From: Acinetobacter bohemicus ANC 3994
GTDB lineage: Bacteria; Pseudomonadota; Gammaproteobacteria; Pseudomonadales; Moraxellaceae
Assembly: GCF_000367925.1 (NCBI RefSeq)
Contig: NZ_KB849168.1
Location: forward strand, 114,850-178,849
Length of the DNA stretch: 64,000 nt
Direction of reading: 5' to 3'
The position numbers and the translations under genes were made by a program. Shown here piece by piece: positions 55,360 to 63,541 of the stretch (position 1 is its first letter; each line of letters begins with the position of its first letter). The notes under the pieces were generated by a model that was not told the origin of the DNA, searched no databases, and saw only the letters and a list, made by a program, of their open reading frames with translations.

Positions 55360-55764
55360 ATGAAGTTTATGCTTTCTATTGGACTGTTTGCTGCCTATTG
55401 CATGCTATATGGCTGTGTATCTTCCCCAACAATGAATGCCATGCAGCGGGAAGCCTATTTGCAGCAATTTATTGGTCAATCTAGTGATCAAATTCGTACC
55501 CAGCTTGATTTAAACAGCATAGGTTACCAGCACGTCAGTCCACCTATATTAAGGGCAAATAGCTTAACCTATATTGCAGCTCGATCCATCAGCATTCCTG
55601 TCCCTATGGCGCAAAATCCTGCCATGGGCATTGGTGCAGGAACAAGCGTTCCTATCCCAAGTACGGCTGCACAAAACTACGATGTCAATTTGAACTGCCG
55701 TATCAGCTTTCTGTTGGAACACAATATTGCCAAAGCGGTACAGATGTCAGGACGCACTTGTTAA
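55360..55764 (+). CDS. Small lipoprotein of unknown function
   Basis: A 134-residue protein with a lipoprotein signal (lipobox LYGC, Cys about residue 19). The mature part has a helical QREAYLQQFIGQSSDQIRTQL segment that recalls small outer membrane lipoproteins sensing envelope state. A Pro/Ala/Gly-rich central section and a Cys pair follow near the C-terminus. I do not recognise the family. No neighbour points to a function. Confidence 0.72.
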   Translation: MKFMLSIGLFAAYCMLYGCVSSPTMNAMQREAYLQQFIGQSSDQIRTQLDLNSIGYQHVSPPILRANSLTYIAARSISIPVPMAQNPAMGIGAGTSVPIPSTAAQNYDVNLNCRISFLLEHNIAKAVQMSGRTC

Positions 55765-55790
55765 AAAACTTTTGGCAAACTCAACATAAA

Positions 55791-55816
55791 AAAACGCAGC
55801 TCTTTGGCTGCGTTTT
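55791..55816. terminator. Bidirectional terminator between the lipoprotein gene and leuB
   Basis: Arms aaaacgcagc (55791-55800) and gctgcgtttt (55807-55816), loop tctttg, between convergent genes. Confidence 0.85.
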
Positions 55817-55842
55817 CATTTCAACTCTATCGTTAAGCGAAC

Positions 55843-56922
55843 TTAGTGCAATGCAGCAACCACCGCTTGACCCATTTCAGCAGTACCGACTTTGCCCATA
55901 CCTTCAGACATAATATCTGCTGTACGTAAACCTTGATCCAGTACATTGCCTACAGCATCTTCAATCGCTTGTGCAGCGGCTTCTTCACGGAATGTGTAAC
56001 GTAGCATCATTGCAACAGAAAGAATCGTGGCCAATGGATTGGCAATGTTTTGACCTGCGATGTCTGGCGCAGAACCATGGCAAGGTTCATACATGCCTTT
56101 ACCATTTTCATCCAAAGATGCAGATGGCAACATGCCAATTGAACCGGTCAACATCGCCGCTTCATCAGACAAAATGTCACCGAACAAGTTAGAGGTCACA
56201 ATCACATCAAATTGTTTCGGCGCACGCACCAATTGCATTGCGGCATTATCCACATACATATGTGACAAGTTAATCTTTGGATATTCTGCTTCTTTCATTG
56301 CAGTGACTGTTTGTTTCCAAAGTTCAGTCACTTCTAAAACGTTAGCTTTATCCACCGAACACACTTTACCGCCACGAAGACCCGCCAATTCAAACGCTAC
56401 TTTGGCAATACGTTTGATTTCAGATTCAGAATAAACGTCAGTGTTATAACCTTGTTTCTCACCATTTTCTAGCTCACGGATACCCCGTGGTTGACCAAAG
56501 TAGATCCCGCCTGTCAATTCACGCACGATTAAAATGTCTAAGCCAGAAACGATTTCTGGTTTCAAGCTCGAAGCATCTGCCAATTGTGGGTAAAGAATCG
56601 CTGGACGTAAGTTAGCAAAAAGGTTGAGTTCACTACGAATTTTTAACAAACCACGTTCTGGACGAATTGAGCGCTCAATGCTGTCCCATTTCGGCCCACC
56701 GACAGCACCAAGTAAAATAGCATCTGCCTTTTTTGCTTGTGCAGCGGTTTGTTCAGGATATGGCGAACCATGAGCATCAATCGCTGCGCCACCCAATAAA
56801 CCTTGTTCCCAAGTCAAACCTAAATTGAATTTTTCATTTACGCGTGTGAGTACTTGCTCTGCGGCGTTCACAATTTCAGGACCGATGCCATCACCAGCTA
56901 AAATCAAAATATGTTTTGACAT
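55843..56922 (-). CDS. leuB: 3-isopropylmalate dehydrogenase
   Basis: Oxidative decarboxylation of 3-isopropylmalate, the third step of leucine synthesis. The start is set at MSKHILILAGDGIGPEIV with GGAA six bases upstream; an ATG four codons earlier lacks a binding site. The 359 residues contain RELTGGIYFGQPRG and the metal-binding Asp segment TSNLFGDILSDEAAML. Unlike the usual leuCDB layout, a lipoprotein gene lies between leuD and leuB. Confidence 0.96.
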   Translation of the reverse strand: MSKHILILAGDGIGPEIVNAAEQVLTRVNEKFNLGLTWEQGLLGGAAIDAHGSPYPEQTAAQAKKADAILLGAVGGPKWDSIERSIRPERGLLKIRSELNLFANLRPAILYPQLADASSLKPEIVSGLDILIVRELTGGIYFGQPRGIRELENGEKQGYNTDVYSESEIKRIAKVAFELAGLRGGKVCSVDKANVLEVTELWKQTVTAMKEAEYPKINLSHMYVDNAAMQLVRAPKQFDVIVTSNLFGDILSDEAAMLTGSIGMLPSASLDENGKGMYEPCHGSAPDIAGQNIANPLATILSVAMMLRYTFREEAAAQAIEDAVGNVLDQGLRTADIMSEGMGKVGTAEMGQAVVAALH

Positions 56923-56965
56923 GAGATTTTCCATTTTTAAAGTCAGTCATAGGACTGATGCGATA

Positions 56966-57529
56966 TTAAATTTTTTGTTCCACAAACTCACCTAAGCCAT
57001 TTAAGACATTATAGGGTTTGCAGAAACGTCGAATGGTTTTTTGGTCTTGTTGCAGTGCTACACAAAGTGGATCGGGTGCAGAAACATTCAACAAACTTCC
57101 TTGATGCCTCGTTCGATCCCGATACATCTTAAAGGTATAGTGTTTTTGAGCATTAAATTTGTGAAATACATGTAGCGTTTCAGCACGATCTTTCGATATC
57201 GGATAGAAACGAATCACCACCTCATGCTGCCCTGCTGGCACGGACAAAAACAAAGAATTCGGTTCTGCCAACAATTTGGGTTGTAAACGAACAATTCCCT
57301 GATCAATCGCTTCACGACTCACACGGTGACTTTGAGCATCCACAATCGGCATTTGATCGAAACGCTCAAACTCACATTGTTCTGTTCCAGTACAAAAGAT
57401 CAACGCATTTAACTTTGTTGACTCTGTCTCTTTCACATTATTAATACGTTTTTTATCCAAGCTTTGGCATGCACTTAAAGATGCAAGTACAAGACCCAGC
57501 ACAACAAGCTGACCATAAACTTTTGTCAT
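56966..57529 (-). CDS. Lipoprotein of unknown function between leuD and leuB
   Basis: A 187-residue protein with a lipoprotein signal (lipobox LSAC, Cys about residue 21). The mature part has several strands (VPAGQHEVVIRFYPI), an aromatic/His-rich section (HVFHKFNAQKHYTFKMY) and four Cys residues in the C-terminal half and middle. I do not recognise a family. It shares the strand of leuD and leuB and may be cotranscribed, though its role has no obvious link to leucine synthesis. Confidence 0.72.
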   Translation of the reverse strand: MTKVYGQLVVLGLVLASLSACQSLDKKRINNVKETESTKLNALIFCTGTEQCEFERFDQMPIVDAQSHRVSREAIDQGIVRLQPKLLAEPNSLFLSVPAGQHEVVIRFYPISKDRAETLHVFHKFNAQKHYTFKMYRDRTRHQGSLLNVSAPDPLCVALQQDQKTIRRFCKPYNVLNGLGEFVEQKI

Positions 57530-57633
57530 TATTCGAGCCCAACCTCACCAATTAAAACCAACGAGATATTTTTATCGATTCGATATTAACAAGAGTTAAG
57601 CTCCGATACTACTATGTCCGAAATTTCAAACAA

Positions 57634-58284
57634 TTAACCACGAATTTCTGCAAAGACCCAAGGGCGTGATTGCTTGGTTTTTTCTTCAAATGCGCGGATA
57701 TCATCCGCTGCTTGTAACGTTAAACCAATATCATCCAAGCCATTCAATAAACAATGCTTACGAAACGGATCCACTTCAAATTTAAAAACTTCACCTTGAG
57801 GTGTACGAACTTCCTGTGCTTCAAGATCAATCGTTAATTGATAACCCTCACTTGCGGCACATTCTTTAAACAATTGCTCAACAATGTCTTCTGCTAAAAT
57901 GACGGGTAACATGCCATTTTTAAAGCTGTTATTAAAGAAAATATCGGCATAGCTAGGTGCAATCACGGTACGAAAGCCGTACTCTTCTAAAGCCCAAGGT
58001 GCATGTTCACGACTTGAACCACAGCCAAAGTTGGCGCGTGTAATCAAAACGGATGCACCTTGATAACGTGGTTGGTTCAAGATAAATTCAGGATTTTTTG
58101 GACGAATTGAATTATCTTGCCCCGGATAACCTTCATCTAAATAGCGTAATTCATCAAATAAGTTATCCCCAAAACCCGTACGTTTGATGGACTTCAAAAA
58201 CTGTTTTGGAATAATTAAATCGGTATCGACATTGGCACGGTCTAAAGGTGCAACAATACCTTGTTCAACGGTATAAGCTTTCAT
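57634..58284 (-). CDS. leuD: 3-isopropylmalate dehydratase small subunit
   Basis: Small subunit of the isopropylmalate isomerase. The 216 residues include the swivelling-domain motif GCGSSREHAPWAL and the NFG segment before it. AGGAG lies seven bases before the start, and leuC ends 19 bases upstream, so leuC-leuD are cotranscribed. Confidence 0.96.
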   Translation of the reverse strand: MKAYTVEQGIVAPLDRANVDTDLIIPKQFLKSIKRTGFGDNLFDELRYLDEGYPGQDNSIRPKNPEFILNQPRYQGASVLITRANFGCGSSREHAPWALEEYGFRTVIAPSYADIFFNNSFKNGMLPVILAEDIVEQLFKECAASEGYQLTIDLEAQEVRTPQGEVFKFEVDPFRKHCLLNGLDDIGLTLQAADDIRAFEEKTKQSRPWVFAEIRG

Positions 58285-58303
58285 AATTTGCTCCTAGTCC
58301 CAA

Positions 58304-59737
58304 TTAGAATGAACGAACATCAACGAAATGACCTGCAATCGCTGCTGCGGCTGCCATCGCTGGACTCACCAAGTGCGTACGCCCACCATTGCCCTGACGA
58401 CCTTCAAAGTTACGGTTCGAGGTCGATGCACAGTGTTCACCCGGTTGTAATTTGTCTGCATTCATGGCCAAACACATTGAACAGCCCGGCTCGCGCCATT
58501 CAAAGCCGGCTTCAACAAAAATTTTATCCAAACCTTCTGCTTCTGCTTGTTGCTTGACTAAACCTGACCCCGGAACCACCATTGCCTGTTTAATTGAACT
58601 GGCAACTTTACGCCCTTGAATCACTTCAGCGGCAGCGCGAATATCTTCAATACGCGAGTTGGTACATGAACCAATAAATACACGGTCTAATTGAATGTCA
58701 GCCAATGCTTGACCGGCATTTAAACCCATATATTGATAAGCACGTGTCCAATCATTACGTTGTACGTCATCTTTGGCTTGTTCTAAAGTTGGAACGGCTT
58801 GTGAAACAGGAATGACCATTTCAGGTGATGTTCCCCAAGACACTTGCGGCTCAATTTCTTCACCTTGCAACACGACAACGGTATCGAAATGCGCGTCTTC
58901 ATCAGAATGTAAGGTATTCCAATATTCAACCGCGGCATCCCATTGTTGGCCTTTTGGTGCGTAGTTACGACCTTGCACATAAGCAATGGTTTTGTCATCC
59001 ACAGCGACCATACCGACACGAGCACCCGCTTCAATGGCCATGTTACATACGGTCATACGACCTTCAATCGACATATCACGGAACACTTGACCACCGAATT
59101 CAATCGCGTGACCAGTACCACCCGCAGTCCCGATTTTACCAATGATCGCTAAAACCACGTCTTTTGAAGTCACGCCTTGACCTAATGTGCCGTCAACACG
59201 AACCAACATGTTTTTCATTTTCTTTTGCACTAAGCACTGTGTTGCCAAAACATGTTCAACTTCAGATGTACCAATACCATGTGCCAAACAACCAAATGCA
59301 CCATGTGTTGCAGTGTGCGAGTCACCACAGACCACTGTCATGCCCGGCAAAGTTAAGCCTTGTTCAGGGCCAACCACATGCGCAATACCTTGACGAATAT
59401 CATTGATCTTAAATTCAACAATATTAAAGGCATCACAATTGTCATCTAAAGTTTGCACTTGGATACGTGAAGTTTCATCTTCAATTCCTGCAATCCCTTG
59501 ATCACGTTCAGCTTTTGAAGTGGGTACGTTATGGTCAGGAGTTGCAACATTGGCACTTAAACGCCAAGGTTTACGACCTGCAAGCTGTAAACCCTCAAAA
59601 GCTTGCGGTGAAGTGACTTCATGTAATAAATGACGGTCGATGTAAAGTAAGGCTGAACCATCATCTCGTTGTTTTACTAAATGGTCATCCCACAATTTGT
59701 CATACAAAGTCTTTGCTTTTTGGGTATTGCCTGCCAT
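58304..59737 (-). CDS. leuC: 3-isopropylmalate dehydratase large subunit
   Basis: Iron-sulfur subunit of isopropylmalate isomerase. The start is set at MAGNTQKAKTLYDKLW because GGAG lies nine bases upstream; an ATG five codons earlier has none. The 477 residues carry the three 4Fe-4S cysteines, in FIGSCTNSR and EPGCSMCLAMN, and the GDSHTATHGAFG segment. First gene of the leu cluster; a LysR gene lies further upstream in the opposite direction. Confidence 0.96.
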   Translation of the reverse strand: MAGNTQKAKTLYDKLWDDHLVKQRDDGSALLYIDRHLLHEVTSPQAFEGLQLAGRKPWRLSANVATPDHNVPTSKAERDQGIAGIEDETSRIQVQTLDDNCDAFNIVEFKINDIRQGIAHVVGPEQGLTLPGMTVVCGDSHTATHGAFGCLAHGIGTSEVEHVLATQCLVQKKMKNMLVRVDGTLGQGVTSKDVVLAIIGKIGTAGGTGHAIEFGGQVFRDMSIEGRMTVCNMAIEAGARVGMVAVDDKTIAYVQGRNYAPKGQQWDAAVEYWNTLHSDEDAHFDTVVVLQGEEIEPQVSWGTSPEMVIPVSQAVPTLEQAKDDVQRNDWTRAYQYMGLNAGQALADIQLDRVFIGSCTNSRIEDIRAAAEVIQGRKVASSIKQAMVVPGSGLVKQQAEAEGLDKIFVEAGFEWREPGCSMCLAMNADKLQPGEHCASTSNRNFEGRQGNGGRTHLVSPAMAAAAAIAGHFVDVRSF

Positions 59738-59891
59738 GTCGACGTGCTCCATAGAACTGGGTAATGCTTTTATTAACTTCGATTATAACCACGTATTTAC
59801 ATAAATCTAATTTATCATTTTTATTAGTTTGAAAACTTTTTGGAATTAATTTTTAACAGATCAAAACCATGCATCTTAGATAAAGCACAGC

Positions 59892-59942
59892 AATATCTCA
59901 ACCTTCTGATTTGTATTCAAAAGGCTGAAGAGATATTTTTTA
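59892..59942 (+). terminator. Orphan plus-strand terminator behind leuC
   Basis: A long imperfect hairpin: aatatctc (59892-59899) with gagatatt (59930-59937), plus inner pairing, then a T-run on the plus strand. No plus-strand gene ends here. It could end a small RNA transcribed from the leuC upstream region, or be a 5' leader structure for leuC on the other strand. Confidence 0.5.
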
Positions 59943-59983
59943 GCTGTCTCTTTGCAAGCATGTCGCTGGTTAAAAACGGCGTA

Positions 59984-60175
59984 TTATATCGATGGGTCTA
60001 CTTTACTCTCGAGCAGTTCCTCAATCGCCTTAATTAATTCAGCTTTCGCTGCGCTACATTCAGCCGCGGCGCGATTTTCATCATTTTCATCATCTGCAAG
60101 TTCATAAACTGCAGTACGTTTTTCCACGGCTTCCTCGAACACATCAAGGAGATATTTTATATGTTTAATCTGCAT
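59984..60175 (-). CDS. Small acidic protein, 63 aa
   Basis: A 63-residue helical, highly charged protein (Glu/Asp/Lys-rich, ADDENDENRAAAECSAAK in the middle). AAAGGA eight bases upstream of the ATG supports translation. No signal peptide, no membrane segment, no family I recognise. It lies about 250 bases upstream of leuC on the same strand. Coding status is likely but not certain. Confidence 0.6.
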   Translation of the reverse strand: MQIKHIKYLLDVFEEAVEKRTAVYELADDENDENRAAAECSAAKAELIKAIEELLESKVDPSI

Positions 60176-60371
60176 AATTTAGATCCTTTAATAACATATC
60201 AATCGCTGATACTTTTTTAGATTGCTTGATTTTTAGATTACTAGTTTTTAGATGGACTGGTTTTAAATTCAAAAAACCGATTTAAATATACAAAATGTTC
60301 GTTTTTACAAATCAAATAAGATTGATTATGCTTTAATCATATCCCGAAGACAAAGCTTGAGAAATCCCCCT

Positions 60372-60614
60372 ATGGCACATATTCAAAAATTTGTTACTTA
60401 TAACCAGAAAACTTTAAAAAAGACCTGTAGTTATTACATCATGCACATCGCTATTGCACTGTTGGTTGGCTATTTTGTCACGGGCAGTATTTGGATGGCA
60501 TTAACCTTGAGTTTACTTGAACCTACCATTCAGGCGATTGCATTTTTCTTTCATGAAAAAGTTTGGGAAAAAAATACTTCAACCTTACAAAAAAATCAGC
60601 ACATGACGGTCTAA
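60372..60614 (+). CDS. DUF2061 membrane protein
   Basis: The start is the ATG of MAHIQKFVTYNQKTLKKT; an upstream TTG is unlikely. The 80 residues follow the DUF2061 pattern: KTCSYYIMHIAIALLVGYFVTGSIWMAL, then LLEPTIQAIAFFFHEKVWEK, two membrane helices. Function unknown. Confidence 0.8.
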   Translation: MAHIQKFVTYNQKTLKKTCSYYIMHIAIALLVGYFVTGSIWMALTLSLLEPTIQAIAFFFHEKVWEKNTSTLQKNQHMTV

Positions 60615-60806
60615 GATATTGAAAATATTGTGGGTTCAAGCTTGCTCCTTTCAATCAATCACTTCACTTATATAGCGTGCTGTTTAGTTTTATCACTCAT
60701 ATTCACATCTTCATACATTTTTTAGCTTTGATTTTTATTCTGGCATTCACTTTTAGTATAAAAATATTTTATACTTATTTTGATATTTCATAACCAGACT
60801 AATCGT

Positions 60807-61673
60807 ATGAATCTTGCTGCTTTTGAAGCTTTTGTTAAAGTTATGGAAACAGGCTCTATTTCTATGGCTGCCGATCTGTTGTTTATTACCCAACCAGCAG
60901 TCACTAAACGAATTCATAGTTTAGAAGAATATTTTGGTGTAAAGCTATTTGAGTCTGCGGGTCGCGGTGTTCAAGCCACCCATGCCGCTCACTCCTTGCT
61001 GCCCAAAGTAAAAAACTGGCTCAATGAACTGGGGGATATTCATCACACCCTTAGTCATGAACAAGGGCAAGTCCAAGGTAAGCTTAAAATAGGCACGAGC
61101 CATCATATTGGTTTACATCATTTACCCAATCACCTGCGCAATTATGTTCAAACCTTTCCAGAGGTCACTTTAGATGTGCATTTTGTTGATTCTGAACAAG
61201 CCCATGAAAAAGTACTTGCGGGTGACTTAGAGCTGGCATTTTTGACCTTACCGCCTCAAGGTGATGCTCGTCTGAGCTATGTGACGATTTGGGATGATCC
61301 TTTGGTTTTTGTCGCCGCATCATTTCATCCCTTAGCCAATCAAAAGAATTTACAACTGGAAGATTTGATCCAATATCCAAGTTTATTACCTGCTGCACAG
61401 ACCTATACCAGTCAAATCACGTTGGCTGAATTTGAAAAGCGTGGTTTAAAACCGAAAGTCAGTATGAGTAACAACCCGCTCGAATCGATTCGCATGTTAG
61501 CGTCGATTGGTCTGGGTTGGTCAGTCTTACCAAAGACGTTAATCAATCAAGATTTACAACAACTGGATATTAATTTTGAAATGAATCGTCAATTGGGTAT
61601 GGTTTGGCACCCTGGACGCAGTCAATCTAAGGCTGTTTTAGAATTAATTGAAATGATGAAAATCAAGGGCTAA
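60807..61673 (+). CDS. LysR-family transcriptional regulator
   Basis: The start is set at MNLAAFEAFVKVMETGSIS; an upstream TTG is unlikely. The 289-residue protein has the N-terminal LysR helix-turn-helix (about 2-60, TQPAVTKRIHSLEEYFGVKLFE) and a periplasmic-binding-like effector domain. It lies about 1 kb from leuC in the opposite direction. In Pseudomonas a LysR gene also lies near leuC, so it may be the leucine-operon regulator, but that is inference and the genes between argue for caution. Confidence 0.88.
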   Translation: MNLAAFEAFVKVMETGSISMAADLLFITQPAVTKRIHSLEEYFGVKLFESAGRGVQATHAAHSLLPKVKNWLNELGDIHHTLSHEQGQVQGKLKIGTSHHIGLHHLPNHLRNYVQTFPEVTLDVHFVDSEQAHEKVLAGDLELAFLTLPPQGDARLSYVTIWDDPLVFVAASFHPLANQKNLQLEDLIQYPSLLPAAQTYTSQITLAEFEKRGLKPKVSMSNNPLESIRMLASIGLGWSVLPKTLINQDLQQLDINFEMNRQLGMVWHPGRSQSKAVLELIEMMKIKG

Positions 61674-61742
61674 AGCCTAGCGGGAGAGAAAAGTTCATTT
61701 CTTTCAATCCCGCGTCTATTTAATCTATCTTGACCATCAAGC

Positions 61743-61988
61743 TTAACGATTGGTTGATTCTTCATGTAAGGATTCATTGAGCTGATCCACCACAATCGCC
61801 CATTCACCATCAGACTTTAATTTTTCAGCTAAAAACTGGTGCTGTGCCTCTGACCAATAATCCGCTTCAGTAATTTTGGTATGTGCACTTAATTGATGAG
61901 TCGCAATAAAAAGTTCAATCGCGTCCTCAGTGGCCTCTAAGCCTAATTGTTCAAATAAATGAGTCATTCTTGGGCGTACAGCGCTCAT
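61743..61988 (-). CDS. DUF2789 protein
   Basis: The start is set at MSAVRPRMTHLFEQLGLEA with GGAGA just upstream; an ATG four codons earlier is less well placed. The 81 residues match DUF2789: FEQLGLEATEDAIELFI and ADYWSEAQHQFLAEKLKSDGEWAIVVDQLN. Small helical cytosolic protein of unknown function. Confidence 0.82.
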   Translation of the reverse strand: MSAVRPRMTHLFEQLGLEATEDAIELFIATHQLSAHTKITEADYWSEAQHQFLAEKLKSDGEWAIVVDQLNESLHEESTNR

Positions 61989-62083
61989 TATTTTCTCCAT
62001 CTTTTTTAATTCTTATGCATAACATAACAGCTTCATGTTAAAAATGAAGGACAAAAATGTAAGGATTTTATACACATAAATAA

Positions 62084-62113
62084 AAAAGACAGCACTTAAA
62101 AGTACTGTCTTTT
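62084..62113 (-). terminator. HAD phosphatase terminator
   Basis: Arms aaaagacagcact (62084-62096) and agtactgtctttt (62101-62113) with one mismatch, and a U-run on the minus strand, about 30 bases past the stop. Confidence 0.75.
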
Positions 62114-62143
62114 CAATCTCATTTTAAAAATGCTCTGCATCTC

Positions 62144-62794
62144 TCATATTGACCAATCTTGAATATCCCAGCCTTGTTCTTTCGCCAGTACAACCAAGCG
62201 ATCATCAGGATTTACTGCAATGGCATGATCAGCATAATCCAACAGAAAACGGTCATTGATTGAATCTGAATATGCCCATGATTCCTCAACATTTCTGCCT
62301 TGCAGCCATTGCTCTAAACGTGCCAATTTTCCTTTTTGGTAACAGGCAATATTAATGACTTTACCGGTATATTGCCCATCGATGACTTCTGCATTGGTGG
62401 CAATCGTTTCAGTAATGCCAAACTCATGAAAAATCGGCGTGGTAATAAAATCGGATGTTGCCGTAATCCCCACCAATTCATGTCCAGCATCGCGGTGTTT
62501 TTCAATCGCCGCAAAACCTTCGGGACGCATTTGTGGACGAATCACTTTTTTCATGAATAATTCATGTAAGTCATGCAAATAATCATGATCATGCTGGGTT
62601 AAAAACTCGAAGACAAATTCGTTATACGCAATCGGATCCAGTTGACCTGCTTTATAGTCTTCATAAAACTGGTCATTCATTTGACGATGTCGAATTGGAT
62701 CAACCAGACCTTCATTCACTAAAAACTCACCCCATGAATAATCTGAATCGGTGTTTAACAAGGTGTGATCGAGGTCAAATAAAGCCAATTTCAT
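62144..62794 (-). CDS. HAD-IB-family phosphatase
   Basis: A 216-residue hydrolase of the SerB-like HAD-IB subgroup. The catalytic DxDxT is Asp7-Leu-Asp9-His-Thr11; motif II is GITATS and motif III is the Asp in YSDSINDRFLLDYADHAIAVNP. Substrate unknown; the subgroup includes phosphoserine phosphatases. In Pseudomonas the same gene precedes rppH and ptsP, as here in divergent orientation. Confidence 0.88.
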   Translation of the reverse strand: MKLALFDLDHTLLNTDSDYSWGEFLVNEGLVDPIRHRQMNDQFYEDYKAGQLDPIAYNEFVFEFLTQHDHDYLHDLHELFMKKVIRPQMRPEGFAAIEKHRDAGHELVGITATSDFITTPIFHEFGITETIATNAEVIDGQYTGKVINIACYQKGKLARLEQWLQGRNVEESWAYSDSINDRFLLDYADHAIAVNPDDRLVVLAKEQGWDIQDWSI

Positions 62795-62977
62795 GAAAAT
62801 ACTCGTAAAAACTGAAATTTAAGAAAAAATTTGTAAATCTATCTCCGCTAGTCGATAGAAATTCGTTAAGATCATAGCAATTTTTAACATTTAAGCTGTG
62901 CTTTTTTTCGAGATGGATATAGAAATAACAATCCCCGAAAGTAAAGCCACACATTAAAAGCAGATTTAGGTAGCCAA

Positions 62978-63448
62978 ATGATCGACTCAGAAGGTTTCCG
63001 ACCGAATGTCGGGATCATTTTGGCAAACGACATTGGACAAGTTTTATGGGCAAAACGCATTGGACACAATGCTTGGCAATTTCCACAAGGAGGTATCCAG
63101 TATGGAGAAACCCCTGAACAGGCACTTTATCGTGAACTGAGAGAAGAAATTGGCCTATTGCCCGAACATGTTCAAATTGTAGCGCAAACAAAAGGTTGGC
63201 TACGGTATCGTTTGCCTCAACGGTATATACGCTCGGATTCAGACCCCGTGTGTATTGGGCAAAAACAAAAGTGGTTTTTACTTAAATTGACAGCTTCGGC
63301 CAAGAACATTCAGCTGAATTTGTCTGACCCACCAGAGTTTGACCAATGGCAATGGGTAAGTTATTGGTATCCATTAGGACAAGTCGTGAATTTTAAACGC
63401 GATGTATACCGAAAAGCGATGGTGGAGCTGTGTAATCAGTTGCCATAA
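62978..63448 (+). CDS. rppH: RNA pyrophosphohydrolase RppH
   Basis: Removes pyrophosphate from RNA 5' ends and starts mRNA decay by RNase E. The 156 residues begin MIDSEGFRPNVGIILAND and carry the NUDIX box GGIQYGETPEQALYRELREEIGL, then GWLRYRLPQRYIR and QKWFLLKL, the RppH-specific segments. AGGTAG precedes the ATG. It is upstream of ptsP, as in other gammaproteobacteria. Confidence 0.95.
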   Translation: MIDSEGFRPNVGIILANDIGQVLWAKRIGHNAWQFPQGGIQYGETPEQALYRELREEIGLLPEHVQIVAQTKGWLRYRLPQRYIRSDSDPVCIGQKQKWFLLKLTASAKNIQLNLSDPPEFDQWQWVSYWYPLGQVVNFKRDVYRKAMVELCNQLP

Positions 63449-63541
63449 TATAAACATAAAAAATCGTATGAAAATGCAGATTTTTTAGCAACATATTGTT
63501 ATAAATAAAATAGATTTAGACTTTTTTTTGGAGCAGATTTT

